From assembly GCF_000374185.1 (NCBI RefSeq), contig NZ_KB910518.1:1172546-1236545 (forward strand): a stretch of 64,000 nucleotides of DNA, given 5' to 3'. The notes under the pieces were generated by a model. It made no database searches. It was not told the DNA's origin and worked only from the letters and a program-made list of their open reading frames with translations. Position numbers and translations under genes: made by a program. This DNA comes from Paenibacillus sp. HW567 (GTDB taxonomy: Bacteria > Bacillota > Bacilli > Paenibacillales > Paenibacillaceae). Positions 49,655 through 58,029 of this stretch are shown one piece after another (the first letter of the stretch is position 1; each line of letters opens with the position of its first letter).

Positions 49655-49668
49655 TGTTAGCGCTTTCA
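49655..49668. promoter_or_regulatory. cre site (CcpA) downstream of the importer promoter
   Basis: TGTTAGCGCTTTCA matches the cre consensus TGWAANCGNTNWCA in all but one fixed position. It lies just after the predicted transcription start of the - strand importer operon, a position suited to a roadblock. Confidence 0.65.
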
Positions 49669-49681
49669 TATCTATGCAACT

Positions 49682-49710
49682 ATAATAAGTTATCGTTTTC
49701 ATTGAAACAA
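49682..49710 (-). promoter_or_regulatory. sigma-A promoter of the - strand importer operon
   Basis: On the - strand TTGTTT (49710-49705) and TATTAT (49687-49682) are 17 bases apart. A second, weaker cre-like sequence (AGTTATCGTTTTCA, 49688-49701) lies in the spacer. Confidence 0.65.
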
Positions 49711-49795
49711 TGACCGATCCTCACCAGTTATTGATCTATTATTAGATGGTTGGAGACCCATCCGTTCAATCAAATATCTGTAATAAATGTGGATA

Positions 49796-49824
49796 TTGTT
49801 TTTGCCTCGGGCAAACTTTATTAT
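49796..49824 (+). promoter_or_regulatory. sigma-A promoter of the NarL-type kinase operon
   Basis: TTGTTT (49796) and TATTAT (49819) are 17 bases apart. The predicted start near 49831 lies inside the longest reading frame and supports the kinase start at 49887. Confidence 0.55.
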
Positions 49825-49886
49825 TGGTAAATAATAAATTTTTTAAAAGCACCGTTATGCTTTTTATGGGTGAAGGGGAGAATAAG

Positions 49887-51050
49887 ATGGTTTTTATCGA
49901 AGAAAAAATTTATAAAAGCCTGGCGCGTGTAGTTGGAACCCTATTTCTGATCATTGCCTACTATCATGAGTTTGCCGGTCAGCATAAGATCAGCTTTATG
50001 GCAGGGTTCTTTGTGTTACTATTGTACATTGTTTTAATCTGGGCGGACTCTAACTGGTGGAATGAAACTAAGTACTTTTTAATTTCAATGTTGATTATTA
50101 TAGTGTCTTTATGCCTTCACTTCGTGTATGGATCAATCCATTCGAGTCTCTTGTGGCCGCTTTTTATAATAATTTCGATGATTAGAAAAGAATATGGCAG
50201 GGTGTCCATAACCATTGGGCTAATTACACTCATTGCCATTCTAATCACGTATTCTTTTAGCTGGAATACTTTACTGGCTCTGCTTGGCCTGTTTCTCATT
50301 ATTCGCAGCTTAAAGATTCGCAGGCAAGCACATCAGTTGACAAAAATACATTTGGAGGAGCTGGATCAAGCCCACAAGGAATTGAAAGCTGCGCACGCTG
50401 AACTTCAGGAGGCAAGTGTTCATTCCGTACGATATGCTGCCTTGGAGGAGCGGACAAGACTGTCCAGAGAGATCCATGATGGTTTAGGTCATCAATTAAC
50501 CTCTCTGATTGTACAATTGCAAGCATTGGAAATTATACAAGTTGCTCAACCCGATAAGGCGGCAGAGCTAATTAAGCAAACGATTGAAATTGCTCGTCAA
50601 GCGATGGCGGAAGTACGCATTGCAGTAAAAGAGTGGGCAGATGATGAGATGGGTCTGGGGCTTGTTGCACTGAAGGGGCTTGCTTCACAAATAGAGGCAA
50701 GAGCCGCCATCAAAATTAATTTTAAGCAAGAGTCGAATATCACGGAATGGCCTATTCAGACAAGTATAGTTCTGTATCGAGTGCTGCAGGAGGCCTTGAC
50801 TAATATTTTGCGGCATGCCCGGGCAACCACAGCTCTCGTCAGCATTAAAGAAATTAATGAAAAAATTTACTTAACAATCTCAGACAACGGGCAGTATACA
50901 GGACAGACGCCGCTTACTTCAGGTTATGGATTGAAGGGGATTGTAGATCGGTGTAAGGAATATGGCGGTCATTGCTCTTTTTCTCTAATTGAACCTCATG
51001 GCTTTTGCATTGAGGCTGTAATTCCCATTGAGAAGCAAGCCGATTGCTAA
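49887..51050 (+). CDS. NarL-family sensor histidine kinase
   Basis: This 387-residue kinase has four to five membrane segments in the first 140 residues and no large outside domain, so it probably senses within the membrane. A coiled-coil stretch (EELDQAHKELKAAHAELQEA) leads to the HisKA_3 region with the phospho-His in LSREIHDGLGHQL (near residue 199), then an HATPase_c domain with EALTNILRHA and SGYGLKGI. The frame is open upstream to 49746, but AAGGGGAG sits 6 bases before ATG 49887 and the promoter lies within the longer form. The response regulator follows after 20 bases. The DesK/LiaS-like layout suggests envelope or drug stress; this is inference. Confidence 0.9.
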   Translation: MVFIEEKIYKSLARVVGTLFLIIAYYHEFAGQHKISFMAGFFVLLLYIVLIWADSNWWNETKYFLISMLIIIVSLCLHFVYGSIHSSLLWPLFIIISMIRKEYGRVSITIGLITLIAILITYSFSWNTLLALLGLFLIIRSLKIRRQAHQLTKIHLEELDQAHKELKAAHAELQEASVHSVRYAALEERTRLSREIHDGLGHQLTSLIVQLQALEIIQVAQPDKAAELIKQTIEIARQAMAEVRIAVKEWADDEMGLGLVALKGLASQIEARAAIKINFKQESNITEWPIQTSIVLYRVLQEALTNILRHARATTALVSIKEINEKIYLTISDNGQYTGQTPLTSGYGLKGIVDRCKEYGGHCSFSLIEPHGFCIEAVIPIEKQADC

Positions 51051-51070
51051 TAGTAAAGGAGCAGGATGGT

Positions 51071-51748
51071 ATGGAGAATACAAGCAAGCTCAGAATTGTC
51101 CTGGCGGATGATCAGCCAATTGTCCGCCAAGGGCTTAAGTATATTATAGATTCTCAAGCGGATATGAAATGTGTCGGAGAGGCTAATGATGGAATTTCTG
51201 CTTTTCAACTCACACTGGAATGTAGACCGGACATCGTTCTAATGGATATTCAAATGCCGAATGATTCCGGACTGGAAGCAACCCGAAAGATTCTTGGTAA
51301 ACTCCCCGAGACTAAAATAATTTTACTTACAACCTTTGATGTCCAGGAGTATATTATCGAAGGTATACGTGCGGGGGCTGCGGGGTATTTGCTCAAGGAT
51401 ACGGATATGAAAGAGCTTCTTGATGGAATACGCTGGGTAAGTCAAGGGCAGGCTATTTACAAAACACCGACCGCCAGCCAAGCGCTTGCAAAGGCTGTGG
51501 CGCATAAAGAAAAAAACTTCCAGGCTATGCCTTCATTCAATTCCGAATTATCCGACTTTCTTACGGATCGAGAATTGAATGTACTTCAGCAAATGGCTTA
51601 TGGACGCAGAAATGCAGAAATATCTGAAATTCTCCATATCTCGCTAGGTACGGTAAAAACCCATATACATCGCATCCTTCAGAAGCTTGAGGTTGAAGAC
51701 CGGACTCAAGCCGTTGTCATAGCCATTCGAGCGGGCTTGGTAGAATAA
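51071..51748 (+). CDS. NarL/LuxR-family response regulator
   Basis: This 225-residue protein has a receiver domain with DDQP, the phosphoacceptor Asp in IVLMDIQMP and Lys in YLLKDTDM. The C-terminal LuxR-type helix-turn-helix is LTDRELNVLQQMAYGRRNAE followed by LHISLGTVKTHIHRILQKL. It is the cognate partner of the kinase upstream. A TTG at 51044 in the same frame overlaps the kinase end; ATG 51071 follows AAAGGAGCAGG and is preferred. Probable targets are the two small membrane protein genes that follow, by position only. Confidence 0.94.
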   Translation: MENTSKLRIVLADDQPIVRQGLKYIIDSQADMKCVGEANDGISAFQLTLECRPDIVLMDIQMPNDSGLEATRKILGKLPETKIILLTTFDVQEYIIEGIRAGAAGYLLKDTDMKELLDGIRWVSQGQAIYKTPTASQALAKAVAHKEKNFQAMPSFNSELSDFLTDRELNVLQQMAYGRRNAEISEILHISLGTVKTHIHRILQKLEVEDRTQAVVIAIRAGLVE

Positions 51749-51752
51749 AGTG

Positions 51753-51785
51753 ATGTATATCTCCAGATAGAGGGGAGACATGTAT
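51753..51785 (+). other. imperfect hairpin between the regulator and the membrane protein genes
   Basis: ATGTATATCTCC pairs with GGAGACATGTAT across a nine-base loop, with one mismatch and two G-T pairs. No T-run follows. It may be a regulator-binding site or RNA structure; nothing decides between these. Confidence 0.3.
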
Positions 51786-51872
51786 AAATCAATCGCTGAG
51801 TAGACGAATAGTACTCCAAGATTCTTTATCATTGAACTATAAGTTAAAGATATCAAGGAGGAAATTTGAGAC

Positions 51873-52409
51873 ATGACCACACAAGTCTGGATACAGATAG
51901 CCGTGATTTTCGGAGTGCTGCTGTACACCCAAGTAGGGACCAAAAAAATAAATCTCTTTCGCTTTGTTTTACCTGTTGCAATAGCTGGAATATATGGGGT
52001 GAAGTATATGACCTCAATTCCGACTGATGGGAATAATGGCACTGTGCTCGTCCTTTGTGCTTTGCTGGGAGCCGTATTTGGCGGATTATTGATTGCCGCG
52101 ACAGCCATCCATCAGGATGGTTTGGGACAATTCTTTACAAAAGCCGGAGCTCCATATGCCATCATCCTTGTTCTCAGCTTATGTACCCGCTTGGGTTTTG
52201 TATATTATGCACAGCATTATCCTGAATCCATGGGCAAATTTATGTACAATAATCACATAGATCCCGGCATAATCAGCACTGCTTTTATTGTAATGATGCT
52301 GGTTATGCTGCTGGTAAGGCTTGCTGGTCTTTTGATCCGTCTGAATCTGTTGAAGAAACGAAATATGTCAGCAATAAAAGTGAACTCATTTATGGACGGT
52401 GATCATTGA
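51873..52409 (+). CDS. small membrane protein of unknown function
   Basis: This 178-residue protein has about five hydrophobic segments: 8-20, 28-45, 58-80, 93-110 and 137-160. No catalytic or metal-binding motif is visible. AAGGAGG stands 9 bases before ATG 51873. The following gene starts as this one stops, and the two share size and topology, so they may work as a pair. The next protein resembles the CcdC/DUF1453 group; this one does so less clearly. Placement behind a NarL-type two-component system suggests it is a target of that system. Function unknown. Confidence 0.75.
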   Translation: MTTQVWIQIAVIFGVLLYTQVGTKKINLFRFVLPVAIAGIYGVKYMTSIPTDGNNGTVLVLCALLGAVFGGLLIAATAIHQDGLGQFFTKAGAPYAIILVLSLCTRLGFVYYAQHYPESMGKFMYNNHIDPGIISTAFIVMMLVMLLVRLAGLLIRLNLLKKRNMSAIKVNSFMDGDH

Positions 52410-52906
52410 TGTCAGCAAATATACTTATTACCCTACTAATTGCGGGGGTTGTTATATATGCGATTTTACGTCAGCTTAGGCCCCAAGAGGCGAAGAGATT
52501 TCCTTTAGTCATTATGCCTTTTCTTGCATTTTATCAGGCCTATAAAAGTCTGCCTGTTGCTGGAGTACCGCAATATCAAATCGTCGAGTTTCTTCTGATT
52601 GGAGCAGCCGCATTAATTGCAGGCATAATCCAAGCCGCAAATACTCGGGTGTACCATCAGGACAACAAACTGTATTTGCAGGGTAACACCATCACATTGA
52701 TTGCATGGCTTGCACTGATCGCTATCCGTTTCGGTGTGAATTATATATTCAAGAGCTATAATACTGCTGATACTCATTATGTCATGTGGATTTTATGGGC
52801 AGCTATGGGTATATCCTTTGGTGTGAGAAGCTTAATATTATACAAGCGTTTTCCACATATTGGCGAGTTTCTTAGTCAAAATTCAAGAAGAAGCCGCAGG
52901 CGATGA
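52409..52906 (+). CDS. membrane protein, CcdC/DUF1453-like
   Basis: This 165-residue protein has four or five hydrophobic segments: 3-20, 32-45, 58-75, 96-112 and 125-145. The basic tail ends in SRRSRRR. The pattern of short segments with ILRQLRPQEAKRF after the first, and NTITLIAWLALIAIRFG in the fourth, resembles the DUF1453/CcdC membrane protein group, whose role is not settled. A TTG one codon earlier is possible. It starts exactly at the stop of the previous gene, indicating coupling. Confidence 0.72.
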   Translation: MSANILITLLIAGVVIYAILRQLRPQEAKRFPLVIMPFLAFYQAYKSLPVAGVPQYQIVEFLLIGAAALIAGIIQAANTRVYHQDNKLYLQGNTITLIAWLALIAIRFGVNYIFKSYNTADTHYVMWILWAAMGISFGVRSLILYKRFPHIGEFLSQNSRRSRRR

Positions 52907-53064
52907 ACTTGGAATCTCATAAGCCGGGTGCCCATGCAGCTCCGTGCAGGTAAAAATGTGAGGGAAAAGAGTAAAAAAAAGACATGTCCAGCCAGGTGAC
53001 GGGAAACCGTTCGGGAGATTATCATTATAGATATTCTACCATCTCTGCCATCGGAGGTAATCGC

Positions 53065-54864
53065 TTGGTTCGAACCCGCCGCTTTGTTAGTGTGAAGAAC
53101 AAAATAATGTTCTTTTTTCTGCTGGCCATTCTTATACCGGTCGTAATCATGTTTATCAATTCCTACATCTCTTCTCAGCAAATGCTTGAGCGTAAATATA
53201 CGGATTTGCTGGCGGATATTACGAGGCAATCGGATATTCGCATCGAAGAATTCCTGGAGGATACGAAGCAGATTTCCCTCATCTCCAGCTATGGGGTCAA
53301 CAGCTACATTTCCGCCGTTTCGCAGGAGAATTATCCGGTACAAAACTATTTGCACGACAGCTCCGTTACTAACGAGCTGCAAGCCACACAATTGCTGATG
53401 AATTACATTACCATGAAGGATCGCGCCATCTCGATTTATGTTTACAATTTGAATAAAGGCAGCGACCTCTATATTGCTCCGAACAAGCCTATTGACTATA
53501 CCTACCATCCCAGAAATGAGGACTGGTTTAACGATTTCCTGCGGTCAGACGATATTACGCGAGATTTGCCGACAAGACGTGATAAGCAGACCAAGGGGGA
53601 GGACAATTGGGCCATATACAATTTGCGCAAGATTTTTGACATGGAGAACGGCAAACTGCTCGGCATCATGGTTGTGAGCGTGGACATTGATTTCATCAAC
53701 CGTCTGAACAAACGGATGCAGGCAGGAAACCGCTCTGCCTTTACGGTCGTGGATGACGGCGACAGGATTATTTTCAATAGCAATTACACTCTGATCGGCA
53801 AGCCATTCAAATCGCTGTTTCCGATCGGTGAGCATGTGCTGTCTGCCGATTCCAACCGTCAAATTGTCCACGCATCAGGTAAGGATTATATTTTGATTCA
53901 GGCGCCGTTTGAGCAGCATAACTGGAAGACCTATATGTATATGCCGGTTGAAGAACTCGCTGTTGAAGGCGACATTCTTAAGCGGAACCTGTGGACGATC
54001 GTAGTTGTGCTTGTTGTGTTTGCCTTGGTCAGCTCTGTGTATATGTCAAGCCTCATCACCCGACCGATCAAGCAATTGATACGCAATATGACGCTCGTTG
54101 AGCAGGGGAAATTCGACAACCTGCCGGAGGTCAGGTCCAATGACGAGATTGGTGTGATGGCAAGCAGATTCGAGCAAATGTCGGCTGAATTGAAGCAGCT
54201 TGTAGAACGGATCTACGATGAGCAGGAGCAAAAGGTTGAAGCTGAAATCCGGGCCTTGCAGGCGCAGATTAGTCCCCATTTCCTGTACAATACGCTGAAT
54301 TCAGTCAAATGGATCGCAACCATGCAACAATCGGAGAAGATTGTGGAGATGACGGAGGCGCTGATCTCTATGCTCCGATATACCGCTAGGACAGACAACA
54401 GGCTTGTTCCTATTCGTGAAGAGCTTGAGCACATTGCTCATTACATCGTCATCCAAAAGGTCCGCTATTTCAACCGCATCGACTTCCGCTGTGAAATAGA
54501 GGAATCGCTGGAGGAGCAGGAGATTCCCAAGCTGAGCATCCAGCCGCTGGTGGAGAATGCCATCTTTCATGGCATTGCGGACCAGGAGGAGGGTCTTCTA
54601 GCCATCGAAGTCAGACACATCGGGAATTCGGAGCTTGCCATCACTGTACAAGATAACGGCGCCGGCATGGACGAGGCAACGGCAGACCAACTGAAAGGCA
54701 GGCTTGGCGGGGCGGAAGGCGGCGGCATCGGCATTATCAATGTACATCAGCGAATTCGCCGCATGTATGGCGAGCCTTACGGGGTATCGTTCGAGAGCAG
54801 CCTGGGGCAAGGCGCGATATTCGTGATTCGGATTCCCATAAGCGACAGGAAGGAGACATTATGA
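53065..54864 (+). CDS. sensor histidine kinase (YesM family) with Cache-type sensor
   Basis: This kinase has about 599 residues from the preferred TTG start. A basic tip (VRTRRFVSVKNK) leads into a membrane segment, an extracytoplasmic Cache-like sensor of about 250 residues, a second segment, HAMP, the His_kinase motif QISPHFLYNTLNSVKW and an HATPase domain with ENAIFHG, DNGAGMD and GGIGI. ATG 52984 is in frame but has no nearby ribosome site, while GGAGGT (53053-53058) stands 6 bases before TTG 53065 and gives the usual short N-terminus. The gene overlaps its regulator by four bases. It most likely controls the alpha-galactosidase and importer operon downstream. Confidence 0.9.
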   Translation: MVRTRRFVSVKNKIMFFFLLAILIPVVIMFINSYISSQQMLERKYTDLLADITRQSDIRIEEFLEDTKQISLISSYGVNSYISAVSQENYPVQNYLHDSSVTNELQATQLLMNYITMKDRAISIYVYNLNKGSDLYIAPNKPIDYTYHPRNEDWFNDFLRSDDITRDLPTRRDKQTKGEDNWAIYNLRKIFDMENGKLLGIMVVSVDIDFINRLNKRMQAGNRSAFTVVDDGDRIIFNSNYTLIGKPFKSLFPIGEHVLSADSNRQIVHASGKDYILIQAPFEQHNWKTYMYMPVEELAVEGDILKRNLWTIVVVLVVFALVSSVYMSSLITRPIKQLIRNMTLVEQGKFDNLPEVRSNDEIGVMASRFEQMSAELKQLVERIYDEQEQKVEAEIRALQAQISPHFLYNTLNSVKWIATMQQSEKIVEMTEALISMLRYTARTDNRLVPIREELEHIAHYIVIQKVRYFNRIDFRCEIEESLEEQEIPKLSIQPLVENAIFHGIADQEEGLLAIEVRHIGNSELAITVQDNGAGMDEATADQLKGRLGGAEGGGIGIINVHQRIRRMYGEPYGVSFESSLGQGAIFVIRIPISDRKETL

Positions 54865-56453
54865 GCATGTTAGGTGTTCTAATCGTTGATGATGAGCTGC
54901 TGATGCGCATTGGTCTCAAGTCAATCATTCAGTGGGAAGATGAAGGCTTTACAGTTCTGGGTGAAGCGGCGAATGGACGGGAGGCTCTGGAACTGGCCGG
55001 AACATATCTGCCCGACCTGATTATTACAGACATCAAGATGCCGGTAATGGATGGTCTTGAGCTGATCCGGGAAGCCCGGCGGATGGACATGGGCGGACAG
55101 TTCGTAATCCTCAGTTGCCTTGAGGAATTCCGATATGCACAGGAGGCGGTTCGGCTCGGAGCGACGGACTATCTGATTAAGAGTGATATGAAGCCGGCGC
55201 AGCTTAGGCGCGTGCTTGATATTGTCAGGAAGCGGGCGGTTCACCTCTCCCGCAGCAGGTCCGGCGAAATGCCTCCAGGCTCCTACAAGGAGAGTATCGA
55301 GTATTTGAAGGAAACGCTCTTCAAGGAGCTGATCAGCGGCTTTAAAAGCGCGGGGGATGTGCTTACCAGCCGCGAATCTTTGCGTATCAGCTTGACGGAT
55401 GAGCCAATGGTTCTCATGAAATTGCGGATTAATCATTTCGAACAGTTGAGACGTAAATATGTGGAGCAGGATGAAAAGCTGTTGCGCTATTCTGTCGCCA
55501 ATATTCTTGAAGAGATTCTTCCGCGCAAGCGTGCGAAGGAGATTATTGTTATGAACTCCGCTGAGTATGTGCTGCTGCTGGACCTTGGGCAGGAGGGACG
55601 GATTGTCCGCGGGGACATTGAGCGGGCGGTCGCCAAGATTCAAACTGCAATGAAGGATTTTCTGAAGCTGACAATGTCGATTGGCGTGAGCGGGCCGGCG
55701 CCCGGCTTCGACGGGCTGAAGCGGGCATATCAGGAGGCGGATACAGCGCTTGACGCGTTGTTCTTTGAGAGTGGAACCGGCCTCTCATTCTATGATAAGA
55801 CAAGGAGCCGGCAGAGAAGCGGAGACCAACTGTCCATCGACAGGTCAGCAATGCGGAAGTTCAGGCAGGATACGGAGAGCGGGAGCGAAGGGGCAATTGC
55901 GTTTTTGAACAGTCTGAAAGATAAAATCCTGCTGGAAGGCTGCACGAAGCAGACTGCGCGTTCGATCTATATCCGGATGCTTACGGCGATTCTGTCGTGC
56001 TTCCCCGCGCTTCCCGAACCCAATGAAGCCGGACTTACGGTATACGAAAGCATCCTCCATGAGGAGAGTCTTGAGGGGCTTCACCAGACAGTTGCCGATT
56101 ATCTGAAGCGGTGCAGGGCACAGATGTCGGGGCGGGAATCCTCTCGGAGCTATGCGGAGCAAGCGAGTGAATTAATTATGCAGTTGTATGCGGAGGATAT
56201 CTCTCTGCAATCGGTTGCGGACCGGATTAACGTGAATGCCTCTTATCTCAGCCGGGTATTCAAGCAGGAGACAGGTGAGAATTTCGTCAGTTTCCTGACC
56301 CGGCTCCGTATGGAGAAGGCCAAGCACATGCTCAAGGAAAAGAACGTCAAAGTATATGAGGTTGCAGAGCGCGTAGGATATCCGAATACTGCTTATTTCA
56401 GCAAGCTGTTCAAGAAGCTTTGCGGAATGAGTCCTGAGGAATATAGGGGCTAG
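54861..56453 (+). CDS. response regulator with AraC DNA-binding domain (YesN family)
   Basis: This 530-residue protein has a receiver domain with DDEL, the phosphoacceptor Asp in LIITDIKMP and Lys in YLIKSDMK. A middle region of about 280 residues contains a degenerate GGDEF-like fold feature (LLRYSVANILEEILP), and the C-terminal AraC domain has LQSVADRINVNASYLSRVFK and VYEVAERVGYPNTAYFSKLF. It is the partner of the kinase whose stop it overlaps (ATGA) and is followed by a strong terminator. It probably activates the importer and alpha-galactosidase genes downstream. Confidence 0.94.
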   Translation: MSMLGVLIVDDELLMRIGLKSIIQWEDEGFTVLGEAANGREALELAGTYLPDLIITDIKMPVMDGLELIREARRMDMGGQFVILSCLEEFRYAQEAVRLGATDYLIKSDMKPAQLRRVLDIVRKRAVHLSRSRSGEMPPGSYKESIEYLKETLFKELISGFKSAGDVLTSRESLRISLTDEPMVLMKLRINHFEQLRRKYVEQDEKLLRYSVANILEEILPRKRAKEIIVMNSAEYVLLLDLGQEGRIVRGDIERAVAKIQTAMKDFLKLTMSIGVSGPAPGFDGLKRAYQEADTALDALFFESGTGLSFYDKTRSRQRSGDQLSIDRSAMRKFRQDTESGSEGAIAFLNSLKDKILLEGCTKQTARSIYIRMLTAILSCFPALPEPNEAGLTVYESILHEESLEGLHQTVADYLKRCRAQMSGRESSRSYAEQASELIMQLYAEDISLQSVADRINVNASYLSRVFKQETGENFVSFLTRLRMEKAKHMLKEKNVKVYEVAERVGYPNTAYFSKLFKKLCGMSPEEYRG

Positions 56454-56486
56454 AGTACAATTGTCAAAAAAAGAACAGACGCTGTA

Positions 56487-56520
56487 AAAGAAGTGCATCC
56501 GGTGCGGTTGCACTTTTTTT
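56487..56520 (+). terminator. Rho-independent terminator after the two-component genes
   Basis: AAGTGCA (56491) pairs with TGCACTT (56509) around an eleven-base loop and runs into nine T residues ending near 56521. Confidence 0.8.
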
Positions 56521-56605
56521 GTGCCGCCGCCGATTCAGTCAAAAAAGGGAAATGTTCCGTAAAAAACAACCATTTTGATGGCTGCGCTCTTCACCTAATA
56601 TTGGA

Positions 56606-56630
56606 GATGCAGCAGATGCAGCAGATGCAG
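56606..56630 (+). repeat. short tandem repeat in the leader of the importer operon
   Basis: The nine-base unit GATGCAGCA occurs twice completely and once over seven bases, 33 bases before the binding-protein start. Confidence 0.85.
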
Positions 56631-56662
56631 TACATCCTAAATGGAAGTTGGGGGTAATTCTA

Positions 56663-57967
56663 GTGAAGAAAAAAAGCTTAGCGGCAGTATTGTCCGTCGT
56701 ATTTGCGGCGGTCGCCCTGACAGCTTGCGGTAACGGCAACAGCAACAACGCGGCTTCGCCAACGGAGGCCGCATCGAATGCCGCAGCGGCTACCCAGGCT
56801 GCGAGCGGGGAGAAGGTATCGCTGACCTACGCGATCTGGGATTCAAATCAGGAGAAGGGAATTCGGACCATTGCCGATGAATTCGAGAGCAAGAATCCAA
56901 ACATCAAGATTAATATTGAAGTGACAGGCTGGTCGGATTATTGGACGATGCTGGAAGCGGGAGCCACCGGAGGCTCGCTGCCGGATGTGTTCTGGATGCA
57001 TTCCAACGAAATCTACAAGTATGCGAGCAACGGTATGCTGCTTGACCTCACGGATCGTATAAGCCAGAGCGCTGACGTCAAGCTGGACAATTACCCGGAA
57101 GGCCTTAACCAGATATATAATCTGCAGGGCAAGCAATATGCGATTCCGAAGGATTTCGACACCATCGGGCTGTGGTATAACAAAACGTTGTTTGACAAGG
57201 CCGGCCTTAAATATCCGGATGAGAACTGGACCTGGGATGATCTGCACAAGGCAGCCAAGACGCTCACGAAGGACGGGGTATACGGCTTTCTTGCGCCGCT
57301 GCATAACCAGGAAGGGTATTACAACTTTGTCTACCAGAACGGCGGCACTATTATTACAGCGGACAAAAAATCGGGTTATGACGATCCCAAGACGATTGAA
57401 GCCCTTAAGTTCTATATCAACTTTGTGCGCGAGGGACTGTCGCCTGAGGTATACGGAGATGCCGAGCGCGCCGATCTTCTGAAGAACGGTAAGGTGGCGA
57501 TGGGCCTGTTCGGCTCCTGGAACCTGTCGGGCTTCACAGAAAATGAGTATATCGCTAAAAATTTCGATGTGGCCGTGTTGCCTAAAAAGGCTAAACAAGC
57601 CTCGATCTATAACGGCCTCGGCAATGCAATTGATGCCAAGACCAAGCATCCGGACGAAGCATGGAAGTTCGTGGAATATCTTAGCTCCAAGGAGGGCCAG
57701 GAGCGTCAGGCGGAGCTGGGTGTTGCAATATCTGCGTATAAAGGCGCGGCTGATCTCTGGATCAACTCGAACAAGACCTTTAACATCAAAGCATTCGTCG
57801 ATATGGTGAGCTATGGCGTAATCCGTCCGTACTCCAATACGACGGCTGTCTGGGAGGATAAGGCTTATGAAGCGCTCAAGCCGGCCTTCTCAGGTAAGCT
57901 GCCGGTCGAGGAAGCGGCCAAAAATGCAGCGGACGTGATGAATGCAAGTCTTGCGGAAGAGAAATAA
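56663..57967 (+). CDS. extracellular sugar-binding lipoprotein of a third ABC importer
   Basis: This 434-residue lipoprotein has start MKKKSL, a hydrophobic stretch and the lipobox LTAC at about residues 19-22, then an Asn/Ala/Thr linker and a type 1 solute-binding domain (LTYAIWDSNQEKGIRTIADE onward, with GYYNFVYQNGG later). Its size fits the CUT1 UgpB/MalE-like group that binds di- to oligosaccharides. The start is GTG 56663, 8 bases after GGGGG; a TTG at 56648 is less likely because it would separate the basic tip from the start. With the GH27 enzyme in the same operon, an alpha-galactoside is a likely ligand. Confidence 0.92.
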   Translation: MKKKSLAAVLSVVFAAVALTACGNGNSNNAASPTEAASNAAAATQAASGEKVSLTYAIWDSNQEKGIRTIADEFESKNPNIKINIEVTGWSDYWTMLEAGATGGSLPDVFWMHSNEIYKYASNGMLLDLTDRISQSADVKLDNYPEGLNQIYNLQGKQYAIPKDFDTIGLWYNKTLFDKAGLKYPDENWTWDDLHKAAKTLTKDGVYGFLAPLHNQEGYYNFVYQNGGTIITADKKSGYDDPKTIEALKFYINFVREGLSPEVYGDAERADLLKNGKVAMGLFGSWNLSGFTENEYIAKNFDVAVLPKKAKQASIYNGLGNAIDAKTKHPDEAWKFVEYLSSKEGQERQAELGVAISAYKGAADLWINSNKTFNIKAFVDMVSYGVIRPYSNTTAVWEDKAYEALKPAFSGKLPVEEAAKNAADVMNASLAEEK

Positions 57968-57985
57968 GCACGAGCCATACACCCG

Positions 57986-58005
57986 CGGCAACCGTGAGGT
58001 TGCCG
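57986..58005 (+). other. intercistronic stem-loop after the binding-protein gene
   Basis: CGGCAACC pairs perfectly with GGTTGCCG over a GTGA loop of the stable GNRA type. No T-run follows. It occupies the same place as the stem-loop at 32296 in the first importer operon. Confidence 0.65.
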
Positions 58006-58029
58006 TGAGTTTGATAGGAGAGGTAGCAG

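Noticed and set aside
49746-49886. Upstream extension of the NarL-type kinase gene with a CNKCGYCFC cysteine cluster
   Set aside because: A sigma-A-like promoter lies inside it and the good ribosome site belongs to ATG 49887, so the cysteine-rich stretch is probably not translated.
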